Assembly (NCBI RefSeq): GCF_040954835.1
Contig: NC_090704.1
Span: 14,281,501-14,345,500, forward strand
Direction of reading: 5' to 3'
Origin: Lepisosteus oculatus
Lineage: Eukaryota; Chordata; Actinopteri; Semionotiformes; Lepisosteidae
DNA: 64,000 nucleotides
The position numbers and the translations under genes are program-made. The notes beneath the pieces are model-generated. The model was not told the origin of the DNA, ran no database searches, and was given only the letters and a program-made list of their open reading frames with translations. Shown here piece after piece: positions 39,197-52,124 of this stretch. Each line of letters starts with the position of its first letter. Positions within the stretch are counted from its first letter, which is position 1.

Positions 39197-39352
39197 GTGC
39201 CATTGTGGTGCAGTGGTTAGCATTGCTGTATGTGCCCTGCGATGGACTGGTGTCCCGTCCAGAGTATAGGCTGCCTTGCGCTTGTTGCTTGCCAAGATAG
39301 GCACCAGCTCCCCTGCAGCCCTGAATTGGATGAAGTGGTTAGAAAATGGATG
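39197..39352 (+). mobile_element. tRNA-derived fish SINE, internally deleted
   Basis: Same family as the element at 7693. The tRNA-like head GTGGTGCAGTGGTTAGCATT is joined directly to the 3' half (CCCTGCGATGGACTGGTGTC, then CCGTCCAGAGTA, TAGGCACCAGCTCCCCTGCA), ending in TTAGAAAATGGATGG. About half of the usual body is missing. It looks younger than the 7693 copy. Confidence 0.85.
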
Positions 39353-40886
39353 GTTGCTTCTCCATAATTCTTGAAAACGTTGCTTTTAGTGCTTACAGTG
39401 ATCTGCCACCTGTTGGTTAAAAGTGGTAATGGTAATGAGAAGTGATCAATGTAGGAATATGTACTGTAGTAATGCGATATGTTGCAAAATTATTTTGACT
39501 TCGATCATAATCTTGTTTTCATTACTCATCCAAAATAAATCTATAGTTTCTATAGAAAAAAATTAACGAGGATTACATTTCTCGATTTAAACACATACGC
39601 CATACTGTCCAATTCTGTTTGTAAGCATGTTGGCTGTTATAGTTGCACACACATTATAGGCAGCTGAGCAGATTTATAATGCTCCTTTTCAACCGTTTAA
39701 ATGTGTTTTTCCTGTCTCTTAAATATACTGTATAAATATACTCTACTCATCTGTGTCTAAAATACACAAAGACACCCTCTCTATCTGTAAGCTCATGTTT
39801 TTAAACAACTTTTAAAGTTTATTTTTACATGTCTTCAATGAGATTAAGTTGCGTGCTCTTTCCTGTAAATGGCAGTTAGCTACTGGGAATTTGTGGGGTG
39901 TTGGGCCGTTTATATTATTTAAACTCATAAAATCATCAAAGTGTGGGTCTGAATTGTTATTTGGCAGCTTAGCCCTGGTCTTGTAGAAGACAAGCACCCA
40001 TGATTTGACCAAAGGACTTGCTAAATGGGTAATGGGACCATGTGACTTCAGAGCGCAGAACAGAAAATGCAATTATCATGTTAAAAATTCTGCATGAAAA
40101 CAATCTATACTAGTAATTAGGAGTATTCCTGTCAGATGACTTACATTATGATAATTTCATTTCGAACAACCGAGCCTTTCTTTAAAGTTATCAAATGTTT
40201 ACAAAGTGCTTAATCTGATAAGTGTAATCAGTGATTCCACTGGAAATTTGTATGTGGTGCTTGGTGAGTGTGGTGCAGAGTGTAATTGCTAAATTATTAA
40301 AAACGCACTTTAAAACAAGACTTTCGTTTATGGGACAGACAGCATTAATAATGTGTAGGCATTTTCCTTTAAACTGCGAAGAGGCTGGATTTTTTCCAAA
40401 TCAGGCCTACATGGGGCATTCTGCCAAATTCTGTCGTAAGACTGTTTTAATGGTATCTTTGCTCTATGGATGTTTAAAGAAAGATAAAATATGTGTTAAA
40501 TGTAATTTCGTATGGATCCAATAACCTTTATTCAGTGTAAAATGTAGAAAGATATGACATATATAAGAAACTCTGATTACAGTTTTATAATCTCCTCAGT
40601 ATCATTTTGCCTTTCTTTTTCTTCCCAAGCAACATGTCATTTTAATTAATAGTCCAAATGATGTGCGCAGTTGAATACTCCGATGATGAATGCGGCAGGG
40701 TATTGAATAAAATAACTTCAGTACAGTGAATTTCAAATGCAGATTTCACAGATAAGTTATTGTCAGATTATCTGTGGGGAAAAGACATAGAGAAGGATGT
40801 GGATGAAAAAATGGTCACATATGTAAATACTCTTTTTCACCTGTCCTTTCGTGAAGGTAAAGTCGAGTTTCTTTGCAAAAAAGATC
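39353..40886. other. Gene-free region, nothing recognised
   Basis: No gene or repeat is recognised; short open frames at 39812-40072 (-) and 40231-40524 (+) have no family resemblance. Confidence 0.5.
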
Positions 40887-40960
40887 TCACCCAAAGAAGG
40901 CACCACAACCAAAACATTGTGTTTCCTTTCTTCTCTTTTCAGCATGGAATAAACCTTTAA
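40887..40960 (-). repeat. Copy of the GGTTTATTCCATGCTG repeat family, reverse orientation
   Basis: On the minus strand it reads GGTTTATTCCATGCTGAAAA, then AGAGAAGAAAGGAAACACAA and a GTGGTGCCTTCTTTGGGTGAG end. This copy keeps the far end of the element (consensus roughly GCCTTCTTCAGGTGTGAG), so the unit is at least about 75 bases. Confidence 0.75.
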
Positions 40961-43900
40961 CATGTTGCAGTTATGTCACATTTAGCTTCATGCAAATCAT
41001 TTGCTTCAAAATGGAAAACTAGAGTGTTACTGAGAAAATAGGTCTAGAAAACGAGAAATCCTTATGCAGTCTTTCTTTCTGACTAGAAAATCAAGAACAA
41101 ATCCAAGGAGTTTTAACAATGTTCTTCAAATAACGTATCTTTGTTATATGTTAAATTGCCTTTAATGCTAGTTGTACCACACCACATGCAAATCATTTTT
41201 GAAATGTGTACCATTTTGTTCTTAATTTTGCAAATTAAGTCTTTCTTTTCTTTACCACTATCCAAATCTAATTGAATTTCACTGACAGGGAAAAAGATAA
41301 TGGTCCTTTACATAATAATATGTCACACTGCTTTAAACGACAATTGATATTGTTGTTAGTAATGGTAAGTTGTACTGATCTATTTGGAAGTCATGGTAAT
41401 AAATGTGTTAATGTTTGCAAGTCATATTTGCTAAAAATGAATTTGCAAGTAACTGGATGTATATATATGTAAAAAAAACAAATATGTTTTATATTTTGTA
41501 TAAATTCATTTTTGATGTATAAACCTGTTGCTACTACGTTTTTAACATATATAGAGCCAAAGTGTATTGTGTATAATACTGGTATTTTTACAAATCCCTT
41601 GTACGTTTGCAAGCACAAAATATATTTAGATAAACAGAACAAAACAATATGCCAAATTTCCCTAATAATGTGTACATTAAAATTACAATGGAAATAAAAA
41701 GACACTCAATTCTTTTTAAGTATTTCTTTATGATTTACTGAGGGCTGATTCTCAGAATCAACGTTAAATTATGTTGTCGTTTCTGTGGGCTAAATGTAGT
41801 TCTAATTAATAAAGCTGTAATGCTGCAGCTTAAGATGGCAACACAACATATAAAATATGATTGCATCAATAAGAATAAGGCTTCGTTTCGACAACTGAAC
41901 AATTACAAGTAGTTGTCCTGATATCTTAAGTCTATTTATATCTCTTGACTGATATGAACAGATGCTTCCCTTCAAGAAAATCTGCAAATCATAACAAAGC
42001 ATGCAAAATGTCAGAATCTTAAGCATTCAGAGTTACAATTGCAGTTATTACTTCAGTATGACATTTGTAAACAGAATAGATTATTACAAAACAGAATAAG
42101 GTATTGTAAGTAGTAATTTATCAACATTTTAGTTGAATATATATACAGTATATTAATCGTAAAATAACATACGACTCAATAACATTTTAGTCTCAGAAAG
42201 TTATTGAGGACCAGGTTAATGTGATATCTGCATAGCTGGCTCACTTCCATTGTGAAATTTGTTTTCCTTCACAGATGATCTGATAATGTAAAATTTTGAC
42301 GTATTATCTTTTCAATGAAATTGCGTGTTGGGTGGTATGGCTAGAGAGAAGGTATTTTTGATATCTTAAATTTAAACAGTCTTAAACTGCTTTTTAGTCC
42401 ATTACTAGTGTTACCCATCTCTTTAGTCTGCTTTTTTAACATTTCTACAGATCCGAATGTTTAATCTATTATTGAACCTGTAGAGGGTTGCTGAGGGCTG
42501 GTAGTACCTAAAAGTTGAATCTGTTCTCTGCAGCTCTGTGAAGACACTGAAGTCTCTCTCTCCTCTGTGTCTGTGCTGAACACTGTATAACGTACAGATT
42601 ATAGGTTTAGTGTCAAGGAGTCATACTTAATCTTCCTTGGCTGGGACTCTTCTCCAGGACAGTTCTCATATGCCTGTCTAACAATTTTTATTTCTTTGTT
42701 GTTTATCATGCAGAATGGACTGTTTGCTTTACTGTTAAGAATGAGTGGTCTCCACACTTTAAACTGAAGCAATACTCCTTGCTGCTATACATTGACATGC
42801 AATGCATTCTGCATTTTAGTCTTGAGTGTATAGTAGGGGGCTTACTCATTACTCACATGAGAGTGACTTTATCACTGGTTTAACATAAAAAATACGGACA
42901 ACGTGTATAAAGAAAAGTCTCAATAGCCTACTTTGTCCTCCATATATAGTCTGGTATATTGCTCAGTGTGCATTGCTTGTGTAAGCAGTAGTAAATGGCA
43001 AAGAAATGTTTTTGTGCACACTAAAAAAAGGTTAGAATGAATGAGATGCTCCTTATGTGAACCAGTTGTTATTTAGTTTTTTAAAAGACAAAACAAAAGA
43101 ATGTAATTTAACAATGAAAATCACTTAGATATTCCCGCCGTTAACTGTGTTTGGCACCAGTTATTCTGTTTTCCAAGAGTTTTTCCAATAATTATCTAAA
43201 AACCCGTGGCCATTAAAAGACAAATGATAAAAATAAAGCTCGTAGAAGTTGTGTAACTTGTGATATATGTTTTTTTTTACAATTGGTACTTGTTATGTTG
43301 TTAAAATCTGAGACAGCTTCAAAACTGAAATACAATAAGTAATATGGCTAAAAACTGTTAACTAGTGTCAGTGGTACAGACTACTTAATGTTGTATAAAC
43401 TAACCCTTATTCTTGACTTTGACTCGTGACACATTATTTAAAATGACCCCTTCTGTCTGTTTTTGACAATAGCTCTCTATACCAATGGCTTCCTAAAGTC
43501 ATGACTGGTACTTCTTGTAGCCAGCCATGAGTTAGTGATTGATCTACTGAAATACTTTGCTGCAAAGAAAACTTGGAAATGTACAGTATTTGTCTTTACT
43601 ATGCCATTTTTAACAAATATAACGCATTTTAGTTTGATTGGAAACAGCTGGCTCTTGTCAATTGTAATAAGTGAATGGCATGCCTTGCATGCAGTCATTA
43701 ATGATTTTACTTACAGCTTTGATGCCGGTCATGATAATATCTTCAGCATTCATCCTAAAGTATTGTTTTATGGATTTTGGCAATAGATTTCAGAATATTT
43801 TAACCATGAACAAATCACTCTATAAAACGTTCATTAGACATACAGCATCATTGTGGTGGTTATACAATATTTCAGGGCTCCATTTAGTAGATAAAACATT

Positions 43901-44400
43901 TGTAAATTTGCTGCTGCACGGTTCCAGCTGGTTGTGAGCAAATGATCATTATGGCTTATGATCATGAAGGCTGGTGACACCCCAGGTTGCCAACCACGTG
44001 TGGGAAATCCTATTTGTTCACATCTCCTTTCTACTGAGGTGTAACAGACACAGTATTACAGCTGCACATGCAAAAAAATAACTACAATGTCAATGCCTAG
44101 ATACCCTCGATGAACATCTTTTGAGAATAGTGCTTAGGCCTGGATCAAATCCTCAAATCCTAAATGGTAAATGGAATACTATATGCATACTTTTTGTTTG
44201 TCATAGGCTTTTTGGCTCTGTGCAAACAAAACCTTTCACCAAGCACTGGGGTTCATAATATGTTATTGGCGGATGGGACAACATTTTTTTTATTCCAGGC
44301 TTAGATGTAATTGCCACAAATGAAGACAAACTGAAGCAACTGATGTTGTTTTTTCAGGGCATAAATGATTTATATCAGACAAGTTCAAGAAGAAGGTCAA
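40961..44400. other. Gene-free region, nothing recognised
   Basis: AT-rich, with no exon-like or repeat-family sequence that I can name. Short open frames such as 41391-41705 (-) and 43535-43786 (+) look random in amino-acid make-up. Confidence 0.45.
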
Positions 44401-47400
44401 AGTGCTAATTATTGCAGAAAGAGTACCGTTCTAAAAAATATTGTTAAAATAATACATATTTGAAACAGAAAACGGTTTTAAAATTCTATAAAATGGTAGC
44501 TGCTCACAGTGAATTGTTTCTGTTTCCCAGCCAGATCATTTGTTTCTTGTGGTGAAGGCCTCTGTTGCTAAGTCAAAGCCAAGATGAGATTAAGAGGTGG
44601 AAACAGAATGGATGACTGCTGGGAAAATAAAAGATAGGCAGACATGCAGGTAGTTTAAAAAAAAAGAAGTCAGAGACCCGCTGATAGATTCTTAAACTGA
44701 TAAAAGGTGAACAGGAGAATGGCAGATTTTTGTTCCTTTTTCACCATCAGATTTCTCCTTCACTTTCACCTGAGATTATTCAGTTTAATTAGAATCAATG
44801 TCTTATCAGATGGTAGATTAAAATTCTTTCAGAACACCTCAGAATTCTTCTCTTTGTTAAAATTGAAAAGAACTTTCTGTTTTTGAGAATTAGCATATTA
44901 ACATCATTGCAAATTGAAATTGTATTAAAACAAGACGTTAACAGAGTAATAATAGTGTGGGTGACTGTCCTGGATTCCCCAGTTAGCAATGAGGCACAAT
45001 AGGCAGACCAGTGACTGTTGAGGGTTTGCATTGAGACCACTAAGGTATCTTTGTCTTACTATGCAAAATGAACACTTTGTCCTTGTCAAATACCTGTAGA
45101 CCTTGTGTTAGTGTTTAGTGTTTTTAATTCTGATGCTGGCATTAAGGAGCTCACAGTGTAAAAGGGGCAACTGACTGTGGCAGTATATATGTTTGGGGTA
45201 AAGAAGCTTGTACAAGTGGCTGGTGGCAGTTCAGTTTTAGCTAGTGTTATTGATTAACTATTAATCAATAATAGTTGATTAATACCTGGTTATTATGAAA
45301 GATGCAGCTTCCACATTTTAAAAGGAAAGGTAAAAAAGAATAGGTCAACATCACAATGTCATGTTAGCTTTATTTAAAGTTTTGGTTAAATGTTTTTGTT
45401 ACTGGATTTATCCATGTTTGTGTTTGCCTTACTAAAGCTGACAATCCATTGCTCTTGGCGCCTTTGGCTGAAGTGATCTACATTCATTTAATATCTGATA
45501 TTGTGGGGCCTTGTAGTGGCAATGTTGACTTCTCCTGCCTTTTCGTGTGCCAATATTAAATGTCACTCACATGACTGAACCTCTGAACCAATCATTAATG
45601 CCTTTCCCAAGCAAATGGCTTCAGACAAAAACATTTTCTGTGTTTTTTGTTCCTTTTAGGAAGAAATCTTTAAAAAAAAAACATAAGTCTTCCCTTTGCT
45701 TGATGTAAGAAATGAGGCAGCAAAAATCTTTGTTTAAAAAGGCCTTACAGCAGGTAGACTGGCCATGCGATAATGTCTTAATTAAGCAATGATTTAACCT
45801 ATGAAGTGTTAATTACCTTTTTTTTATCTATTGTAAATTCTTTGATATACAGTGCAGTATGACGATTTTATTAACCACATTTGGCTCATTTTACTTGCTA
45901 GGGTTTTTCCATCTAGGATTCGTTAAAAAAAGTTATTAATTATTGCTACCCTTATTAATTATTTGTTCCCTAGGAGTGTTACATCAGAAACCTCATAAAA
46001 AAGGAGGAAGGTAGGAAATAAATACCTTTCCTTGCATTCATCTGAATCACATACAGGTATGCTTTCCAGCAATAATGGGCTTTCATTTGTAGTTGCACCA
46101 AGGGGACTTTTTCCAGGCAGCTCTGAGCTCTTTGAAAATGGTAGGCAAAGCATTCAGTCCTTTTTTCCACACACCTTTGTGTTTTCAAACACAAATGACA
46201 CCTTACACATATCAAACAAACTATTCATTTTAAAAAAATACAATATAACGAAAGATTTATTTACAAGAAAAATCTCAAAATGTTTAAGTCAACATACAGT
46301 CATCTATAAGTACAGATTAGGTACCAAAATTATTGACACTCAAATTAATGTGCCGTTAATATGTTATAATTTGTAAACGTTTTGGAATTTGTAATCTCTA
46401 ATCTAAAGTGTTAATCCTCTTCAAGATTAAAATTAAGTCTCTCAATTGATAAGGATGACAAAATATGACAGATGCCTTTATTGCAGTTTACATCACACGA
46501 TTCTTAAATTGTTAAGAGTACATGAATGATTTTGTGGAAAATTGAGAACCAACACACCCTTAAATGCTTCTGTGTAATCCAGTAATGAAACTTTGTGTCA
46601 TGACATTGGACACAACTGTCTTCAAAGCAAAGGCGTCTGTTGCCATCAACATTTTGACAAGTGTGGAACAACTTCTCAGTTCTGTTTTAATGGTGTTGAG
46701 AACAATGCCCTTAGGAGTGAGTAGATAGCAGTCACCATGTCAAAGGGCAAGGTCAGCAAGATAAAATGACTCTCAGATTTTTTAGATAACCTGCTGATTT
46801 AGACAGAGGCTAGGTCACCAAATAGATATTGATCTATGTATCCAATATGTCCCTAGGAACCTCTTTTGGTGTTTTCCTAAAAAGATCAAAATAAATGATG
46901 GTATAGTGATTTCTAGACTTTAGTGCACTTGATCACTGGAGTCAGGTTGTGCAACAGGAAAGGACATTAAGAGGCAAATGCATCAACTCAAAAGAGGGTC
47001 TTTAAAAATACTTTGAAGATCTTTAACTGTATGACTTCTGTGCTTTGCAAATGTGTTGTTTAATAGAGTGTTTTTAGCAAACCATTGACAGACACTTTTG
47101 GGATATTAAGTTATTCATTAACGCATCTGAAATGTGCCTGACTCAGCCCATTTCAGCTCAACTCATAAACATTATTTATCTAAAATGAACTCGTGGATGA
47201 AAAGAAAAAAAACAGCAGCGGCAAGAAAGAAGATGTACATATTGCTTTAGCTTTTGTATTAGAAAATGTTGGCTGGCGTGTTTATTTACAACAATCCATG
47301 GGAACGAATTGCCTTTTTTGTATGACTGTAAATCATGAAGCGACTAAATAAAATGGAATAAAGATTTGAGATGCCATGCATTTCCATGTGGCCTGAATGA

Positions 47401-49260
47401 GACTTTTCCAAATGGAAAAAGGACAATGACCAGTCCACAGTCAGAGCTGTGAAATGCATTAGTAGAAAATTGAAAAAGCAAAACAAAGGGCAGAAGAGAG
47501 CAGTGGAATGGCAATTGGATGTGAAGCCTCTCACCTCCAGACCTGGGCTTGGAGGAGATTGGAGTCATCTCCATCTAATAGCTGCTGCTGGTGTATTTGA
47601 AATGAGTTTGGTACGTTCTCAAGCAACAGAACAATGTCAAACAAAATGCTTCAAATATTTTTGTCTTTTTCTTTCTGCTTGTGTACCTTACACCCTGTGC
47701 TGGAAGTGCTTTGTTTTCTTGAAACGCCAGTCACTAGAAAAGGTTCCTGAAAAAAAAAAGAGCAAATTCTCTTCAAAACACATAACCTGCCTCACACACA
47801 TCCTGGTTAATCCCCTTTCAAGAAAATCGAACTCCTTATAAAGTCGTCCTATTTCCCCTTGTGTTTCCATGTGTTGCCCTGGGGTGTTACTTCATGTTTG
47901 TGGTGCTGATGGGGAACTGGAGAAAATGCTCTTAATGAGGCATTGTCTGCTTGGTCAGCAATCAGCTTGTGACTTCCACAGTCATGGAAAATATTTTTAT
48001 TATGTTACAATCGAGGATCTATCAATATTTATCTGTGGGGTGAAAATATCATATTAGATATTTATTAGCTAATAAGATATGACCCTGCATGAGAACCTTC
48101 ATTTAGACAGTATTTTGTTCCATGTATATATAATGTATATACACATTTCGTGTAAATACAGTGCTGGAATATATACAGTATGAATGCATACAAAATATGA
48201 TGTATATTAAATATATTCAACTTCACTTGGTTTGATGAGTCATTTAAGCTTACTTGTGGAAAAATGATACTTTGGCATTTTTATTATTAATCAGTTGGCC
48301 CAGTCTGTCTGAGTTACTGTATATGCTGACTGATACAATAGTTACATGCACAAGTATTTGACTAAATGGGCAAGGAGTAATAGCTCAATGAGCAGTTGAT
48401 GGGGCTTAAATCTGCAATCTACAGAATTGTATGATTCGTGATGAATTTACACGACTCAGCATTTCTTTTGATTATTTTTAATTGTAAAACCCAAGCTGCA
48501 AAAAATGGGGTTGATTTTAATTTGGCACACTGTCAGGGATCTTTAATTAGTTCTTTCATCTGTTAAAAAGTTCCAGAAATATATGTATATATCAATATGC
48601 TTTGGCAGAGCCCAGTCAACTTCATGCTTGTAACTGATGTTTTGTGTTAACGCTAAACCGAATTAACACTAAAATGCCCAATGAAAGAATCTTTGACATA
48701 GTGGGGACTTGGAAATAAACAACTTTGATATGTGATTTAATAGTAGTTTCAAATAGAGCTTATGAATAACTTTTCTCTAACAAAATATAGACTTGTCTTA
48801 CTGCTAGTTATTGTTATTGTAGTACAAAATTAAGTTTGCTTATTACTTTAGTCTATTTTGTAAAGAACAAATAGCAAAATAAGTCATACAACATTGAAGA
48901 GTTATTGTGGAAAGGGATCTGTATTTTATTTTAAAAAGCATGTTAATATATTCTGTTCTTAATAATTTGCACTTGAAATGTAAATGTATTTTCTAAAAAA
49001 GGCTAGATTTAGCCTTTTCTAGTTAAATTTGTGAAGAAGCTCGAACTTACTTACCAGACAAAGTTGTGTTTGAATGGGATTTTTCTGAAATAAACAAAAC
49101 TTTCTGCAGACATAATGACAGAAGAACGAGATTTCCAAATACTATGCATGGAAGCATTCTCCCATGAAGGGACACAAATGAAACACAGGCCTATTTCTTT
49201 GTTAATGTTTGTGGCTGTAGCATATAAAAAGCTCATTTTAAATACAATACACATTAATGT
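44401..49260. other. Gene-free region with a few enhancer-like islands
   Basis: No gene is recognised. 44480-44800 and 47250-47960 have more even composition than the flanks and may be conserved non-coding DNA. The open frame at 47449-47841 (+, 130 codons) lies in the second island but shows no domain. Near 45247-45283 is an imperfect inverted repeat made of TTGATTAA and ATTAATCAA words, with several TAAT cores. 48100-48230 is a TATA-rich stretch. Confidence 0.35.
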
Positions 49261-49399
49261 CTGTTTTTTGGCTATAAAAGCTTTATTAAAATAGAGTAGC
49301 AGAGAGAAACATTAAATGTTAGCAGCACTTAGAAAGAAAATAGCAACAGTACCACAAAGAAATGAAGGGAGACTTAAAACAAATTAGAAGGGAAATGAA

Positions 49400-49780
49400 A
49401 CTGTAAAATTGCAGAGGGATTAGTGTGTGTGATAATGAAGCAATTAAACGACGAGCTGTTCACTCTGGTGATTTTACAGTGTCTCTTCACTTGGGTTGCT
49501 TTTGGATGCTGTTTGCAAATATTGTCTTAATTGCGAAAGGAGACAATATGTGCCTCTGTGTTTCCTTCGATAACATTTGATTAGGCTGGAGAGATCTGCA
49601 GTGATTCCAAGAGAATATCAGGAGATCTGAGTGACGAGGCTTATAATGAATCGAGCAGGAGTAGTGTTAATATTGGGGGGGGGATAAAGAGGGAAAACCA
49701 TTATATTTCCCAAAATAGCAGGAACAGACAAAAGGGAGAGCTGTCTGCCTTGAAGGAATAGTGGGACGGCATAATAAAAC
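49400..49780. promoter_or_regulatory. Candidate distal regulatory element
   Basis: A compact non-repetitive island about 23 kb upstream of foxd3, with words such as CAATTAAACGACGAG, TGTCTTAATTGCGAAAGG, GATAACATTTGATTAGG and TAATGAATCGAG, i.e. several homeodomain-type and GATA-type cores. It has no coding potential. The call rests on appearance only. Confidence 0.3.
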
Positions 49781-50689
49781 CCTTTCAAAGTCAACAGTTC
49801 ATAAAGTCTTTTGTTCTAGTAAAAGAGTCTTTAATTTTTAACATAAACTTGCACTTAGGTATGCATGAACTTTAGTAAAATCCAGAGACATGTGTATAAT
49901 AGGATTTAATGGATTATCGTCATGCATTTTCTAATGATGTCAGGTTCTCTGGGCTCTGATGGAGTAGCACTTAATGTAAATTTAATTTGAAGTGATGTAT
50001 GGAAGACTTGAGGTGCTACTGTGTGAGATCCCTTCACTGCCTGGAGTGGCTCTGTGGGTAGCATCTGGAATGGGCCTCTCCACATTGCCAACAGCACTGC
50101 CTAACTAGGATTAATGACAGTGTCTGTTCAGCACTGATCTAAAGGTTGGTATGCTACATTTACTTCCAACAATGTGAATGGGAGGGTCAGTTTCCTTTGG
50201 TTGCCAATGGGAGGACACAATTTGAATTTAAGATACAAAATATACTTGGCTGTGGCTTCTGCCCATGAACTCCTAATGACTGGAATGAACTACATTTAAA
50301 CATTTTACTAGGTTTTTTTAATGTAGAATTTTTTTAATCACATGGCAAAAATATTGTTTAATTACTATATGAAAAAAAGAGTATTTTTTGGCATTGTTTT
50401 TGCTTTTTTGTTGTTGCTGTTTGATATTTGTGAATTTGTTTGAAAGAAACATGCAGTTTTACTGTAGGAAAGGTATTAGCCAATCAGTTTATATAATTAA
50501 AGAGGAAAGTAATCAATGCAAAAATAGTAGAAACACAGAGTAGCACTGAAATCAGAACCCCCCCTCCCACACACACATGTATGTTCACTGTCCATAGGAT
50601 TAACCTGCCCACCTTCAAGTGTGACAGGTTCCTAATTTCAGGGCTGGTCCATGTGTTTTCCAAGACTACTTGAAGCATTAACAAGCTAG

Positions 50690-51420
50690 AGGTAACACAC
50701 AGCCTCCAGCCTTCGCCCTGAATTTCATTTTTATTATCCTTTGTGTTTAACTAAGCATTGAATGAATACTGAGCTAATTCTAAATTCCCTCTGTCATCAT
50801 CATTTCCAGCTAAAAGTCTATAATAAATGCTTGGAAGATGAGCTGAGGCTGAATGAATAGTGAATGGTATTCATCAGCCAAAGGAAGAGTCCAGATCCAA
50901 TTATATATATTCATTAAGTGATAATGATATCATGGTCTTTTAACTGGGAAGAAAAGAGCGTAATTGAATAATAACAGTTGTACAATCCCAAAGGAACAGG
51001 CTCTTCATCCCTGCACAGTGACCCTCAGGGATGGAGCAGGATTGATGGAATTCTATTACTCTTTGATAGATTTATTATGAAAGCCTGAGTGGACTCACTG
51101 CTCCACTTTGTCACTCACACTAATCAGCATCGTAAGGCTCCTAGTGCACAGCCTTTTGTGTCCCTTTGACAAAGACAAGGTTAGGGGAGGATGACAGACA
51201 CCCAGACCCTTGCAAAACCCATCCCGCACGAGCACAGATGGGCCAGCTGAGCACCAGACCTGGGGTGAATTTTAATTTGTTTATTAATGGCTCGCATGTG
51301 CAACACCATAAGGCCGTGTGTCAGAAGGATCAACAGTCAGGCCAAACTCTTTTGTTTGGCAGCTTCAGCTTGGAAAAACAATTTGTAAACACTTAAAAAG
51401 GAGGCATTCTAGATCTGCTC
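50690..51420. promoter_or_regulatory. Candidate distal regulatory element
   Basis: About 24-25 kb upstream of foxd3 lies a stretch of non-repetitive, moderately GC-rich sequence that includes CAGCTGAGC, GGATGAC, TCATCAGCCAAAGGAAG and CATTAAGTGATAATGATATC. The open frame at 51166-51396 (+) has no family resemblance. The call rests on composition and motif density only. Confidence 0.3.
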
Positions 51421-51650
51421 AGCTGTCATAATGTGTGTGCTACGATAATGGCCAGTAGTGCATACACACAGACACGGATGGAAACATACAGTACAGTACA
51501 CATTACAGTTTATATGAGTGGATATTGATATTGATACACGTAAAGATATTTAAGTCTTCTAAAGGGACTGTACATTTCTGCATACAGTACAGTGCTAATA
51601 CTGTAATTTTAAGAAAAAGTAAGCTGTAAATAATTTAAATGTACTGTGGA

Positions 51651-52124
51651 TTCTAAGTGTTTGAAATTGTGAAAAATACAGAGAATCCTCATGTTCATAT
51701 AGAAACAATTGAAATTAAAATTCACGATAGAGGTTTAATACATTCTAAGAGCAATAAATGCAATATAAATAATTTCATTACTGATCATTATTCTTTAAGC
51801 TACTTTTTAGGAATGACTTATGTGAGGTTTGACGTGTTAACGTGTTTTAAAGGATTCTTGGCAAGAAATGAAAAGCTTCATTAACATGATACACTGAGCC
51901 ACGCTCGATTTTCTGTTATCTTTTACACACTCTTTAAAAAACATTAGTGGTGATCATTTTTGAAAAACCAAACCATGTAAATATTTTTAAATGGACCAAA
52001 AGTTCTTTGACATTCTATAAGTTCTAAGTGTTTGTGATTGTGAAGATATGCAGACAATGTCCATGTTCATATTGAAACAATTGCAATTAAAAATCTTAAT
52101 TCCATTCTATTGGGTGATCATTAT
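51651..52124 (+). repeat. Diverged local direct duplication (two units)
   Basis: Unit A, 51651-51791, and unit B, 52022-52124, share in order TTCTAAGTGTTTG, ATTGTGAA, CAGA-AAT, TCATGTTCATAT, GAAACAATTG, AATTAAAA, and GATCATTAT at the end. Unit B lacks about 40 bases present in unit A before the last block. The copies are separated by about 230 bases. They do not match the SINE or fold-back families seen elsewhere in the window. Confidence 0.8.
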
